Assembly: GCA_035764005.1 (NCBI GenBank)
Contig: DASTZZ010000069.1
Span: forward strand, 176,868 to 240,867
Direction of reading: 5' to 3'
Origin: Terriglobales bacterium
GTDB lineage: Bacteria; Acidobacteriota; Terriglobia; Terriglobales; Acidobacteriaceae
DNA length: 64,000 nt
Shown here: in pieces, positions 35,167 to 44,107 of the stretch
Layout: every line of letters starts with the position of its first letter
How positions within the stretch are numbered: the stretch's first letter is position 1
Program-made: the position numbers and the translations under genes
The notes under the pieces: generated by a model
Database searches by the model: none
Seen by the model: the letters and a program-made list of their open reading frames with translations, nothing else
What the model was told of the DNA's origin: nothing

Positions 35167-38100
35167 TTAAAATGAGAAAGTCAACGCCAGCTGCCCAACA
35201 CGAGGATTTACAGCCGTAGCTGAGACTACCCCAAATGTGGATGAAGAGAAGTTTGTATCGGGGTTAGCAAACTGAGGATGATTAAGCGCATTGAAGAACT
35301 CGGCACGAAATTGCAGGCTGCCGTTTTCGAGAGGCCATGCCATCGCGATCTTCTTAGACACTGCAAGATCCAGGTTCGCCTGCCCGGGGCCATCGACTAT
35401 TCCCGTGCCGCTGTTTCCAAAAGCGGTTCCAATACCGTCTGCGCCAATGACCGGCGGCTTGGCAAAACAGGCCGAATTCAAATAGCCGTTCAGCTTAGTT
35501 TCAATACTGCCGCGGACAACTAGTTGTTGTTTAGAACATGTGCCGCTTAACTGCGCCCTGTCCTGGTTGATACCAAATACATTGGTGGCGTTCGTATTGG
35601 AAATAGTGAGCGCATCACCTGACTGAATGGTTGCAATTGCGGCAAGAGACCAATTTCCCAGCATCGCCCGTGAAACCGGGCCACGAGGGCTCGGAACTAG
35701 CCACGTTGTACTGAAAACGAACCGATGAGTGCGATCAAAACTGACTCGTCCCCATCGTTGCCCCGGAACATTCTGATCTCCCAGCGTGATTCCGTTTCCT
35801 GAGGAGTTTCCGTTTACATCTGCGCCGTCCGTGTCCAAAGTCTTGGAGAACGTATAGGAGGCCAGAAACTGCAGCCCGAAACTGAGATGCTTGGTCAGAC
35901 TTGTTTCAAGGCCGTTGTACCAGGAGTTTCCTTCTGATTCGAGTTCACGAAGCGAATCGGGACGAATTCCGCGAATGGGCACTCGTAACGGGATGTTGGC
36001 TACGGTGTTCGAAATCGTCGTTATCACTGGGTCTTGCGGAGACGCATTGAGCGCTTGATTCAGCGAACGCAGCCGCTGGAGATGCGTTCCTCGAGCGCCG
36101 ACATATCCGATTTCGAGAAGCCAGCCCTGGTGCAGCTCTGACTGGATATTCAGCGCAACCTGCTGCACCATTGCAGGGCGGAAATCTGGCGCCAGCGAAC
36201 TAATCGACAGGCTACTTGTCGGCGAATAAGGGACAAAAAGCGGAAACGAAGCTGGAGTGGGAAATGGCTGCGCAAATGGCGCCTGAAACGTTGCTCCTCC
36301 GTTCGAAACCCCTGTGCTGTTCCGGAGTGTGGCAAATGGGGCGGCAATCACAGATTCAGTGAAGACTTGGCCAGTCGGGCGAGAGTAATAAATACCATAT
36401 CCTCCTCGTAATACCAATCGAGTTGTCGTTGGCAGGACTTGCCACGCAAATCCCACTCTGGGAGCAACCGTGTTTTGAGCCTCGCCGTACGTCGCAAATG
36501 TGTTGTCTGCGCGGCTAACCCCCGAAGGAACAGTGGTCGAAAAGTTTGACGCCACCATGTACCCGGCGAGACTTCCAGTCGCGGGTGGGTTCGGATTGGC
36601 TTTTGTGAAATCGAAAGTCGAACTACGTCCGAGAGCGTCGCCAAATTGGCCGGGGCGTTCATAACGGAGCCCAAGATTCAAAGTCAACGATTTGGTGATG
36701 CGGTAATCGTCCTGCGCAAATGCCGAGACTTCCCATGCCCTGAAGTCACGATTCAGCAAGCCATAGCCATCCATGGAAGCAAAAACGTTGCTGACGGTTC
36801 CCGTACCATTGTCGCTGCGATTGAGGCCCAGTAGAAAATCTGGCCAGCTTAAGAATTGGAGAAACGAACCAAACCCGGCGAAGTCGAGGTTGTCCTGCAG
36901 TCGAGTCAGCGAGCCTCCAAATTTCAGAGTGTGCGGACCATCGAGCAAGCTGAAGACATCGCTTAAGACAATGCTCTTTTGAGTGTAGGTTCGGGGAAAT
37001 CCGGGAGCCATGCTCACCGAACCAAGAATTCGTAGACTCGGTAGCTCGTTGTTCCGATTCATCTCGCCTTCGGTCACACCGACATCAGACCACGCGAAAG
37101 GCGACTGCGCTTCGGTACCGGTGCTGGTCCGCACGAATCCGATTCGTGCTTCGTTCAAGCTGAAGCTACTCAGCCGGTAAGTATCGGCCAGAGAGAAAAC
37201 GATGAACTCGGATTCACCCGGGCTGATAAAGCCTGGAATGTTTCCTGCGTTATTTAGACCATTCCCGGGAAAAGTGACTTCTTGACTATTGCCTTGCAAA
37301 AAGAATCGTGCAGCCAGTTGATTTTTCCGCGATGACGCATAATCGAGGTTGAGCAAATACTGATCTTCATTGAACCGGCACGGCTGTGTGAATGCGGAGA
37401 AGCCCTGGCTTGCAATCGGTTTACTTAGATCAATAGTTTGAGGACTGGGAATAAGAAAGCCGCCGTCAGGAAGTTTGAGATTCAGCAGAGCGAGCGCTGC
37501 AGGATTGATATTAGAACCGTCAGGATTGACGGCAACTCCGCCTGAAACACCTTTTTGCCCGCCGAAGAGTTTGCCGAGGGCTGCCGCCGATCGGTCGTTC
37601 GTCAGAGGCGGCTCGCTCAAAGTGGCGCTGCAGGCTATCCGTGCTTGGCCGGTCGCCAAGCCATTAATCTGACGCGTTCCCTGATAGGATCCAAAGAAAA
37701 ACAGTTTGTCTTTGCGGATTGGTCCTCCGACCGCAGTTCCGAACTGGTTCTGCTTAAGGTCCGGACGTCGCTGACCGGTTTGGTTGAAGAAGAAATCGTT
37801 GGCATTCAGGAAGTTGTTGCGCAGGAACTCGAAAACACTGGCATGGTAACTGTTGCTGCCGGTTTTTGTGATGACACTGACATTCGCTCCAGCTGAGCGT
37901 CCGAAGGCGGCGTCGTACAATCCGGTTTGTACTTTGAATTCCTCAATAGTGTCAGGGTTCGGAATCGGAATGCCTCCGCTGGTCGAACCGGTGCCCAACA
38001 CGTCGTTAACGCTAACGCCATCCAATTGCCAGTTGTTGTCATACGAGCGCGATCCGTGCACGTAGATCCCGTCGTTTGATTTCCCAATTTGCGACTGGGC

Positions 38101-38670
38101 AGTTCCCCCGATTCCAAGCTCTCCTGCGTGGTAGACCCCGACGCTCACGCCGGGCGCAAGGCTCGCTATTTGGGTGAAGTTTCTTGTAACCAACGGCAAG
38201 CCAGTGATTCCGTTTCTATTTAGTACTTGACCCAAGGCAGAACTGTCACTCTGAACCATTACAGAATCGGAAGCTACTTCGACGTTTTCGAAATGGGTAG
38301 CAACATGCAGATGGAGTTCGAGCCGGTTTGCTTCCGTTACATAGACATGCAGGATCGAAAGATTTATGGGCTCAAAATTTATTTTCTCAGCGCGGAGGTG
38401 ATATTCACCCGGATCCAACAGAAGGAATCCGAACCTTCCTTGCTCGTCCGTATTAGTGGACCGTGGTTCGCTTCCATCAGCTTTTGTGAGCTGAATCGAT
38501 ACATCCGGCACGGCTGCACCTGTAGGATCCACGGTGATGCCCGTAATCGCTCCGGTCGATATGGTTTGAGAGTAGGAGCTCGATGGAAATGCCGTGAACA
38601 AAGTCATGGCTATGATAGACGAATAACAGGATAAAAGAGCCCAGCGTCGACGGCTCAACGGATCGCTCAT
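35167..38670 (-). CDS. Oar-like TonB-dependent outer-membrane receptor
   Basis: A 1167-residue outer-membrane protein. A signal peptide (ending SSYSQ) is followed by a CarboxypepD_reg domain (about residues 38-115, GAITGITVDPTGAAVPDVSI), a plug (about 130-270, NPDTIEEFKVQTGLYDAAFGRSAGANV) and a 22-strand-type barrel ending GQLALTFSF. This Oar/CarboxypepD-TonB type is greatly expanded in acidobacteria, where it is linked to uptake of plant polymers or secretion; the substrate cannot be predicted. It is divergent from the kinase at 38868, with a perfect dyad between them. The kinase's sugar-binding-type sensor domain makes co-regulation plausible. Confidence 0.93.
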   Translation of the reverse strand: MSDPLSRRRWALLSCYSSIIAMTLFTAFPSSSYSQTISTGAITGITVDPTGAAVPDVSIQLTKADGSEPRSTNTDEQGRFGFLLLDPGEYHLRAEKINFEPINLSILHVYVTEANRLELHLHVATHFENVEVASDSVMVQSDSSALGQVLNRNGITGLPLVTRNFTQIASLAPGVSVGVYHAGELGIGGTAQSQIGKSNDGIYVHGSRSYDNNWQLDGVSVNDVLGTGSTSGGIPIPNPDTIEEFKVQTGLYDAAFGRSAGANVSVITKTGSNSYHASVFEFLRNNFLNANDFFFNQTGQRRPDLKQNQFGTAVGGPIRKDKLFFFGSYQGTRQINGLATGQARIACSATLSEPPLTNDRSAAALGKLFGGQKGVSGGVAVNPDGSNINPAALALLNLKLPDGGFLIPSPQTIDLSKPIASQGFSAFTQPCRFNEDQYLLNLDYASSRKNQLAARFFLQGNSQEVTFPGNGLNNAGNIPGFISPGESEFIVFSLADTYRLSSFSLNEARIGFVRTSTGTEAQSPFAWSDVGVTEGEMNRNNELPSLRILGSVSMAPGFPRTYTQKSIVLSDVFSLLDGPHTLKFGGSLTRLQDNLDFAGFGSFLQFLSWPDFLLGLNRSDNGTGTVSNVFASMDGYGLLNRDFRAWEVSAFAQDDYRITKSLTLNLGLRYERPGQFGDALGRSSTFDFTKANPNPPATGSLAGYMVASNFSTTVPSGVSRADNTFATYGEAQNTVAPRVGFAWQVLPTTTRLVLRGGYGIYYSRPTGQVFTESVIAAPFATLRNSTGVSNGGATFQAPFAQPFPTPASFPLFVPYSPTSSLSISSLAPDFRPAMVQQVALNIQSELHQGWLLEIGYVGARGTHLQRLRSLNQALNASPQDPVITTISNTVANIPLRVPIRGIRPDSLRELESEGNSWYNGLETSLTKHLSFGLQFLASYTFSKTLDTDGADVNGNSSGNGITLGDQNVPGQRWGRVSFDRTHRFVFSTTWLVPSPRGPVSRAMLGNWSLAAIATIQSGDALTISNTNATNVFGINQDRAQLSGTCSKQQLVVRGSIETKLNGYLNSACFAKPPVIGADGIGTAFGNSGTGIVDGPGQANLDLAVSKKIAMAWPLENGSLQFRAEFFNALNHPQFANPDTNFSSSTFGVVSATAVNPRVGQLALTFSF

Positions 38671-38784
38671 CTGATGCCCACCTGGTTGTCGGTCGGCTGT
38701 GAATGAAAATGTTTTTGTCTCGTGAATGAACAGCCAGACGATTTAAAGGATGAAAGATTAGCGAGTCCTGACGCTTACGTGGCT

Positions 38785-38800
38785 CTGTCAATTTTGACAG
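38785..38800. promoter_or_regulatory. Perfect CTGTCA-N4-TGACAG dyad between TonB receptor and histidine kinase
   Basis: CTGTCAATTTTGACAG is a perfect 6-bp inverted repeat, the best copy in the window. TAATCT (38760 to 38755) follows 24 nt downstream toward the receptor gene. The kinase start is 67 nt away on the other side. Confidence 0.7.
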
Positions 38801-38867
38801 GGTTAACAGTGGCAGGACATAGAAATGCTAGCATTAGCGCCAGTGCGATTGCAGGGAATGGAGCGGT

Positions 38868-41204
38868 GTGAACTCCACATCAGAAAACATGGCGGCCGAC
38901 GGTAAGGCCAGTGAACCTTTCGGCTGGCTTGGTTCATCAAAGCTGAGTTCAAGCAATTACATTGCATGCAGCTTCACATCGCGCATTCAGCACAGGCCTG
39001 TTGAATCTACTGGCAGGCAGTTCATGTATTTCTTATTTGCGCTCTCGTTGCTCTTCCATAGCTCTGCGTTGGCTCAAACCAAACCGATCCGTCGGGTTCT
39101 TATTCTGAATGAGGCAGGCACTGCCTATCCAGGCATAAACCTCGTCGACCAGGGCCTCCGTGTCGCACTTGATAATGCGCCATATAAGATCGAGTACTAC
39201 CGCGAGTACATGGAGACGGTGTTATTTCCTGAGCAAGTTGAACAACAGCGATTCCGTGAATTCGTTCTTTCCAGATATCGGAACCGCAGGCCAGACGTGA
39301 TTGTTACTGTCGGTCCCTCTCCACTCAAATTCATGATTGAGGTACACAAGAAATTCTTTCCTGACATCCCAGTTGTTTTCTGTCTGCCGAACGGTATATT
39401 GCCGGGCCATCCCGAAGTTGATACTGACTTTACCGGAGTCGAGACTTCGTGGGAACCCAGCGATACGTTACACGCAGCTGTGCGCCTGAAGCCTGATACA
39501 AGACGCGTTCTGGTGGTAGGGGGCGGCACCTCGCAGATGGGCAAACAGACTCTAGCAGTGGTGAGACAACGACTACGAAGCTATACGGGAAGCATCGAGA
39601 TTTCCTACTTAACTAATTGCACCATGCCGGATCTCCTCGAACAGATCAGGCATTTGCCGCCACATACTGTCATCCTCTTCATTGGTCTCGCCCAGGATGC
39701 GGCGGGAACCCGTTTTACTGGTGTTGAATCTTCCTCGATGGTTACTGCGGCTGCTAATGCTCCAGTCTTTGGATTAACTGACATTTATTTGAGGCATGGT
39801 GAGGTAGGCGGCAAGCTCTACAGCCTTACGAGCGACGGGAGAGTCGCCGGTGCCTTGGTTCTGAGATTGCTTAATGGAGAAAAGCCTCAGAACGTCGGCA
39901 TTGTAGAGGGTAGAAGTACTTACATGTTCGACTGGCGCGCGCTCAGGCGCTGGGGACTCAAAGAGAAGGATCTTCCACCCGGCAGCATCCTGCTGAATCG
40001 CGAACCGACCATTTGGGAAACGTACAGGTGGTACATCATCGCCGGATTCTCGCTGATGATACTGCAGGCGGGATTGATTATCACTCTATTGTGGCACCGT
40101 GCCAGACGCAGAAAGGCAGAACTCGAGGTTGCGGCTGCCTTGAGAGTGGCACAGGAGAGCGAGCAACGATTTCGACTCGTCGCCAATAGTGCTCCGGTGA
40201 TGATCTGGATGTCAGGGACCGACAAGCTTTGTAACTATGTCAATCAGCCGTGGCTTGATCTCACCGGCCGCGATCTTGTGGAAGAACTGGGGAACGGCTG
40301 GTTGGACACTGTTCATCCCGATGATGTGAAGGGATGCATGGACACTTACGCGGGCTCTTTCGAGCGTCGCGAACCGTTCACCATGCAGTACAGAGTGAGA
40401 CACCAGCAAGGCGACTACCGATGGGTCCTGGATCGAGGGGTCCCCCGGTTCAGCGCCGACGGCGCTTTTGCCGGCTATATTGGGTCTTGCGTAGATATCA
40501 CCGAAAACAAGTTGGCCGAAGAAGCTCTTTCTGGAGTGAGTCGAAGATTGATCGAGGCGCAGGAGCAGGAGCGCACGCGAATTTCGAGAGAGCTTCACGA
40601 CGATATCAATCAGCGTATCGCGATGTTAGGAATCGAGCTGGACGTGCTGCAGCAGAGTCTCCCTCCATCAGGAGACGAAGTCCAGGCGCGGCTTGATCAT
40701 CTGCGACAGCTCGCTTCCGATATTGGCACTGAAGTTCAAGGCATTTCTCATCGTCTGCACTCTTCTAAGCTGGAATACCTTGGTTTAGTGGCAGCGTGCA
40801 AGAGCTTCTGCAGAGAAACTGCCGAGTGGCACAAACTGAAAGTTAGTTTTACTGCAGACAACATTCCTTCAGAGATGCCACAGGATGTTTCTCTTTGTCT
40901 TTTCAGGGTTCTGCAGGAATCTCTAAACAATGCGATCAAGCACAGTGGTGCCCAATCTTTCGAAGTGGAGTTGCGCGGTTTTTCAGGCGAGATCCAGCTT
41001 ATCGTTCGCGACGATGGAGTAGGTTTCGATGCCGCCTCAGCACTGATAAGCCGAGGTCTGGGGATCGTCAGCATGAGAGAACGAGTGAGCCTCGTGAGCG
41101 GAATTATGCTGATCACCTCCAGGCCCATGGCGGGAACTGAGATTCGGGTGGGCGTACCGATCGTCGCGAGAAGCATGACTCAGAGCGCGTCGGGGGCGGC
41201 GTAA
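38868..41204 (+). CDS. Sensor histidine kinase with ABC-substrate-binding-like sensor, PAS and NarL-class kinase core
   Basis: A 778-residue membrane kinase. After a signal sequence (about residues 53-70, LFALSLLFHSSALAQ), a periplasmic ABC-substrate-binding-like domain spans about 73-360 (RRVLILNEAGTAYPGINL, VFCLPNGILPG). A transmembrane helix at about 387-407 is followed by a PAS domain (about 430-550, FRLVANSAPVMIWMSG), HisKA_3 with RELHDDINQ (H577, intact acidic neighbour) and HATPase (N-box LQESLNNAIKHSG, G1 RDDGVGF, G2 RGLGIVSMRERV). It has a complete active site, unlike the kinase at 21170. Likely partners are the NarL-type regulators at 100 and 954. GTG start with GGAG upstream. Confidence 0.92.
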   Translation: MNSTSENMAADGKASEPFGWLGSSKLSSSNYIACSFTSRIQHRPVESTGRQFMYFLFALSLLFHSSALAQTKPIRRVLILNEAGTAYPGINLVDQGLRVALDNAPYKIEYYREYMETVLFPEQVEQQRFREFVLSRYRNRRPDVIVTVGPSPLKFMIEVHKKFFPDIPVVFCLPNGILPGHPEVDTDFTGVETSWEPSDTLHAAVRLKPDTRRVLVVGGGTSQMGKQTLAVVRQRLRSYTGSIEISYLTNCTMPDLLEQIRHLPPHTVILFIGLAQDAAGTRFTGVESSSMVTAAANAPVFGLTDIYLRHGEVGGKLYSLTSDGRVAGALVLRLLNGEKPQNVGIVEGRSTYMFDWRALRRWGLKEKDLPPGSILLNREPTIWETYRWYIIAGFSLMILQAGLIITLLWHRARRRKAELEVAAALRVAQESEQRFRLVANSAPVMIWMSGTDKLCNYVNQPWLDLTGRDLVEELGNGWLDTVHPDDVKGCMDTYAGSFERREPFTMQYRVRHQQGDYRWVLDRGVPRFSADGAFAGYIGSCVDITENKLAEEALSGVSRRLIEAQEQERTRISRELHDDINQRIAMLGIELDVLQQSLPPSGDEVQARLDHLRQLASDIGTEVQGISHRLHSSKLEYLGLVAACKSFCRETAEWHKLKVSFTADNIPSEMPQDVSLCLFRVLQESLNNAIKHSGAQSFEVELRGFSGEIQLIVRDDGVGFDAASALISRGLGIVSMRERVSLVSGIMLITSRPMAGTEIRVGVPIVARSMTQSASGAA

Positions 41205-41240
41205 GTCTATCCACCTACCGGCGACCCCTACTAACCTCGG

Positions 41241-41256
41241 CTGCCAATCTTGACAG
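41241..41256. promoter_or_regulatory. CTGCCA-N4-TGACAG dyad upstream of small membrane protein
   Basis: CTGCCAATCTTGACAG is a full-consensus copy. TAAGAC (41280-41285) follows 23 nt downstream, ahead of the small gene at 41365. Confidence 0.62.
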
Positions 41257-41364
41257 TACTAAATCTGGCTTTAAAGACCTAAGACTTTACACGTCTTCGC
41301 ACAGATGACTTGGCCCTGCAGAGAAGGCTGGTGGCTCAGTCCTGCGAAGCGTGGGGACCTAACG

Positions 41365-41514
41365 ATGCTCAGCGGTGCGGATTTCATTTCAGGAGTGTGG
41401 TGTGGCGGGATCTTTGGAGCGGCGGCAATGCTCCTGATCGTTTCTTTGGCCCTGGAGCATTCGCAACGCAAGCACGACCGGGACTTGCAACGCGTCAGGA
41501 AGATGTGGCAGTGA
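41365..41514 (+). CDS. Small single-pass membrane protein
   Basis: 49 residues: a hydrophobic segment (about residues 8-29, ISGVWCGGIFGAAAMLLIVSLAL) followed by a basic tail (EHSQRKHDRDLQRVRKMW). GGGGA lies about 8 nt before the ATG. No family is known. A full dyad and -10-like element upstream support expression. Confidence 0.55.
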   Translation: MLSGADFISGVWCGGIFGAAAMLLIVSLALEHSQRKHDRDLQRVRKMWQ

Positions 41515-41540
41515 TCCTGCGCAACGGTGTTGGCAATTGA

Positions 41541-41927
41541 CTAGCGGTCGATCTTATCTAGGGATAGATTCGCGGCGTGAACAGCAACAGCAATGAGTAT
41601 GCCGGTCAACAGCAATCCCAGGAACGCAATTAAAACCGCAAAGATTCGCGACCTTCGTTTCAGAGGACGAATATCTCCATATCCGACCGTTGTCGCTGTA
41701 ATGAATGACCAATAGAGGCTCTCAAAGTGCGACCAGCCTTCCCGCGAGCCCACTATCTGCCCGACTATGGCAATGGCCGTCGCGAAGCTTAGCAATAGCG
41801 GGAGAGTCAGCCAGATGCCATTACTGAACTGCTTGATGAATTGAAGCGTGAGGCCAATCAAGCCAGGGCATTCCTTTTCTGAGAGTGTGTAAGAAGATGT
41901 CGACTCGCATGTGATTCCGCATTGCAA
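41541..41927 (-). CDS. Two-TM potassium channel protein (Ion_trans_2)
   Basis: A 128-residue membrane protein with one helix (WLTLPLLLSFATAIAIVGQIV), a pore helix and selectivity filter (SFITATTVGYGDIRPL) and a second helix (IFAVLIAFLGLLLTGILIAVAVH). TVGYGD marks K+ selectivity. No RCK or cNMP gating domain is attached. The TTG start directly abuts the stop of the upstream SLC13 gene, so it is translated as the last gene of a coupled three-gene operon. Confidence 0.85.
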   Translation of the reverse strand: MQCGITCESTSSYTLSEKECPGLIGLTLQFIKQFSNGIWLTLPLLLSFATAIAIVGQIVGSREGWSHFESLYWSFITATTVGYGDIRPLKRRSRIFAVLIAFLGLLLTGILIAVAVHAANLSLDKIDR

Positions 41928-43391
41928 TCACCGACCGACCAGCAGCAGCCAGGGGGTGCCAACAACCAGGAAAACGGCTAAGAAGAAGACTGTGGTTAAC
42001 AGTCCAAGGCGATAAAGTTCGCGTTGACTAAGATAGCCACTTCCAACAAAGATCACGTTCTGACTTCCGCCTTGCGGGGTGATCACCGAGAAGTAGCTGC
42101 TGGCGAAGAATAGCGAAAACGCCATGAGCGCTATCGGGACGCCGCCGCGAATACCAACATCCAGGAATACTCCCAGAAGAGCTAACACTTGAGACGATTG
42201 ACTTACAAACATGTAGTGGATGGCTACATAGATCAGGAGGAGTGCTAGATAAATAATTGGCCATGGTAATCCGCTCATGTGTGAAGCTAAACGTTGACCT
42301 GCATAACCCATGAATCCAAGCTCATTGAGTTGACCGCTCAAGGCAAACAACACTGCAAGCCAGAGAAACGTCGCCAGCGTGTCGCCCTGGGTTGCAATGT
42401 CGCTCGCCGTCAAGACGTCGCTCATCAGCAACAGCCCTAAGCCGGCGAATGCGATGCTCGTCACGTTAAAGTGAAGGCGATCGGCAAAAATCCAGCCTGC
42501 CACCATCAAGATGAACGCGACAGCCGTGATCCATTCGTCACGCGACAGGGGTCCCAGTTCTGTAAGCGCTTTGCGCGCAGCAGCGGGGGCTTCTGGAGTT
42601 TCGGCGACACCTGGTGGAAACAGCCGTGCCAAAAACCACGGCAGAGCCGCAATCGCCACGAGGGCGGGAATGGAGGCAGCAATCAGCCATTTGCCGAATC
42701 CCACTTCGAAACCGTATTCCTTCGCGACCTGAATAGCGATCGGATTCGCTGAAGTCGCGGTCATCCACAGGGCCGAAGATATTGCCAGGCTGGCCATGCC
42801 GCAGAACATGAGGTATCCGCCCAAACGTCTACTTTGGGGATCTTCCGGGAATGAACCCGATCCACGTGCGACCGAGAGCACGATGGGAAACAGTACCCCG
42901 CCTCGCGCTGTGTTACTTGGGAAGGCAGGAGCAATAGCCGAATCGGTAAGCACGATACTGTAGGCGAGTCCCAAAGAGGAACGACCGAAGCGGCTTACCA
43001 TGAAAAGGCTAATGCGTCGGCCCAGCCCCGATTTCACGACTGCCTGCGCTACGAGGAATGCGACAACAACCAGGAGAACGCTCGAATTGGCAAAGCCGGA
43101 GAAAGCTTTGGCCGGCGAAATCGTGCCTGTAAGGACTACGGCTGCAACAGCCAGAGTGGTGGAAGTTAACAGTGGAAACGCGCCGATCAGCACTGACGTG
43201 ATGGCCGAAACAAATACAGCAAAGAGGTGCCAAGCCTGTGCAGTGAGCCCGGCCGGGACCGGTGAGAGTCCGATCGTGAGCGCGAGGGCAAAAGGCACGA
43301 TGCGTTTGACCAGCAGACTGGCGTTCGTGCGCTTCTTCGCTGAAAACTCGCTTGGAATCAGAATCCGCGGTGTTGTTGCTGGGCTTGTCAC
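41928..43391 (-). CDS. DASS/SLC13-family anion symporter
   Basis: A 487-residue multipass transporter with about twelve hydrophobic helices, the SNT motif in AFPSNTARGGVLFP and the paired hairpin motifs ALWMTATSANPIAIQ and VSQSSQVLALLG typical of the divalent anion:Na+ symporters. Substrates in the family include dicarboxylates, sulfate and phosphate. The GTG start overlaps the preceding lipoprotein stop (GTGA) and its stop abuts the K+ channel start, giving tight translational coupling. Coupling with a K+ channel suggests charge balancing for an electrogenic symporter (inference). Confidence 0.9.
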   Translation of the reverse strand: MTSPATTPRILIPSEFSAKKRTNASLLVKRIVPFALALTIGLSPVPAGLTAQAWHLFAVFVSAITSVLIGAFPLLTSTTLAVAAVVLTGTISPAKAFSGFANSSVLLVVVAFLVAQAVVKSGLGRRISLFMVSRFGRSSLGLAYSIVLTDSAIAPAFPSNTARGGVLFPIVLSVARGSGSFPEDPQSRRLGGYLMFCGMASLAISSALWMTATSANPIAIQVAKEYGFEVGFGKWLIAASIPALVAIAALPWFLARLFPPGVAETPEAPAAARKALTELGPLSRDEWITAVAFILMVAGWIFADRLHFNVTSIAFAGLGLLLMSDVLTASDIATQGDTLATFLWLAVLFALSGQLNELGFMGYAGQRLASHMSGLPWPIIYLALLLIYVAIHYMFVSQSSQVLALLGVFLDVGIRGGVPIALMAFSLFFASSYFSVITPQGGSQNVIFVGSGYLSQRELYRLGLLTTVFFLAVFLVVGTPWLLLVGR

Positions 43392-43942
43392 GATCGCGGA
43401 TCTCCAGGATTAGATCTTTGTTCTGATGAATCCACCCGCACACGACCGTTGAGTCCTACGGACTCGCCCTGCATCTTCCCGTCATCGGATTGCAAAACGA
43501 AGCGCCACGAAAATTCGTAACTGCCCGTTGCTCGCGCATATCTGCCCGTGCCACCGGTGAAGGTTCCGGCGATTTTTTTATCGCCCTGAGCACCTTGCAA
43601 CACGCTAAAGACCTTATCGCCGTTCTCGTCAATCCAAACTGCGCGGCCGGTCATGCCGGTCGAACTATCGTTGAAGATGATTGCTTCGGCGCGAAATCCA
43701 ACGTTTGGACGCGATTCTCCGGCAAGCAAGAGCGATCCATTGAAATCAGCAATTGAGGCGTGGCGGTCTCCTTCAAGGAGCATCTCATTGCGACTGCCAG
43801 TCGCTGTCCATGTCCCTTGAAATTCGTGCCAGCCACTATGTTGTGAAATGGGTTGCGTCCGCTGTGGCGCGCGACCACAAGCGCTCACGAGAAGTAGCGT
43901 GAGCACTACGCCAGAGGAAAACGTTCGTTTGTGAGTGCACAC
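43388..43942 (-). CDS. Lipoprotein of unknown function, first gene of transporter operon
   Basis: 184 residues with a lipoprotein signal (lipobox LVSAC, Cys at about residue 22), followed by a compact beta-rich body (FQGTWTATGSRNEMLLEG, TFTGGTGRYARATGSYEFSW). The GGTGRYARATGSYEF stretch resembles small allene-oxide-cyclase-like or dirigent-like barrel repeats, but this is only a resemblance. Its stop overlaps the start of the SLC13 gene. A weak dyad lies 95 nt upstream. Confidence 0.75.
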   Translation of the reverse strand: MCTHKRTFSSGVVLTLLLVSACGRAPQRTQPISQHSGWHEFQGTWTATGSRNEMLLEGDRHASIADFNGSLLLAGESRPNVGFRAEAIIFNDSSTGMTGRAVWIDENGDKVFSVLQGAQGDKKIAGTFTGGTGRYARATGSYEFSWRFVLQSDDGKMQGESVGLNGRVRVDSSEQRSNPGDPRS

Positions 43943-44036
43943 AATTTTTCGCCGCCGCAGTTGCGGAGCTTAGTCCAGACGAGATGGTTTCATTTCAAAA
44001 CTGGACGATCCTAAACGGTGCAAACCACGTCCGGAA

Positions 44037-44052
44037 CTGGTAGGAGTCACAG
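44037..44052. promoter_or_regulatory. Weak CTG-N10-CAG dyad upstream of lipoprotein-transporter operon
   Basis: CTGGTAGGAGTCACAG has exact outer spacing but poor inner bases; it may be a chance match. Confidence 0.25.
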
Positions 44053-44107
44053 CCGGCGACAGTTCATCGCAGATAATCCGCTGAAATGCGAGAGCCCACC
44101 GAACTTC

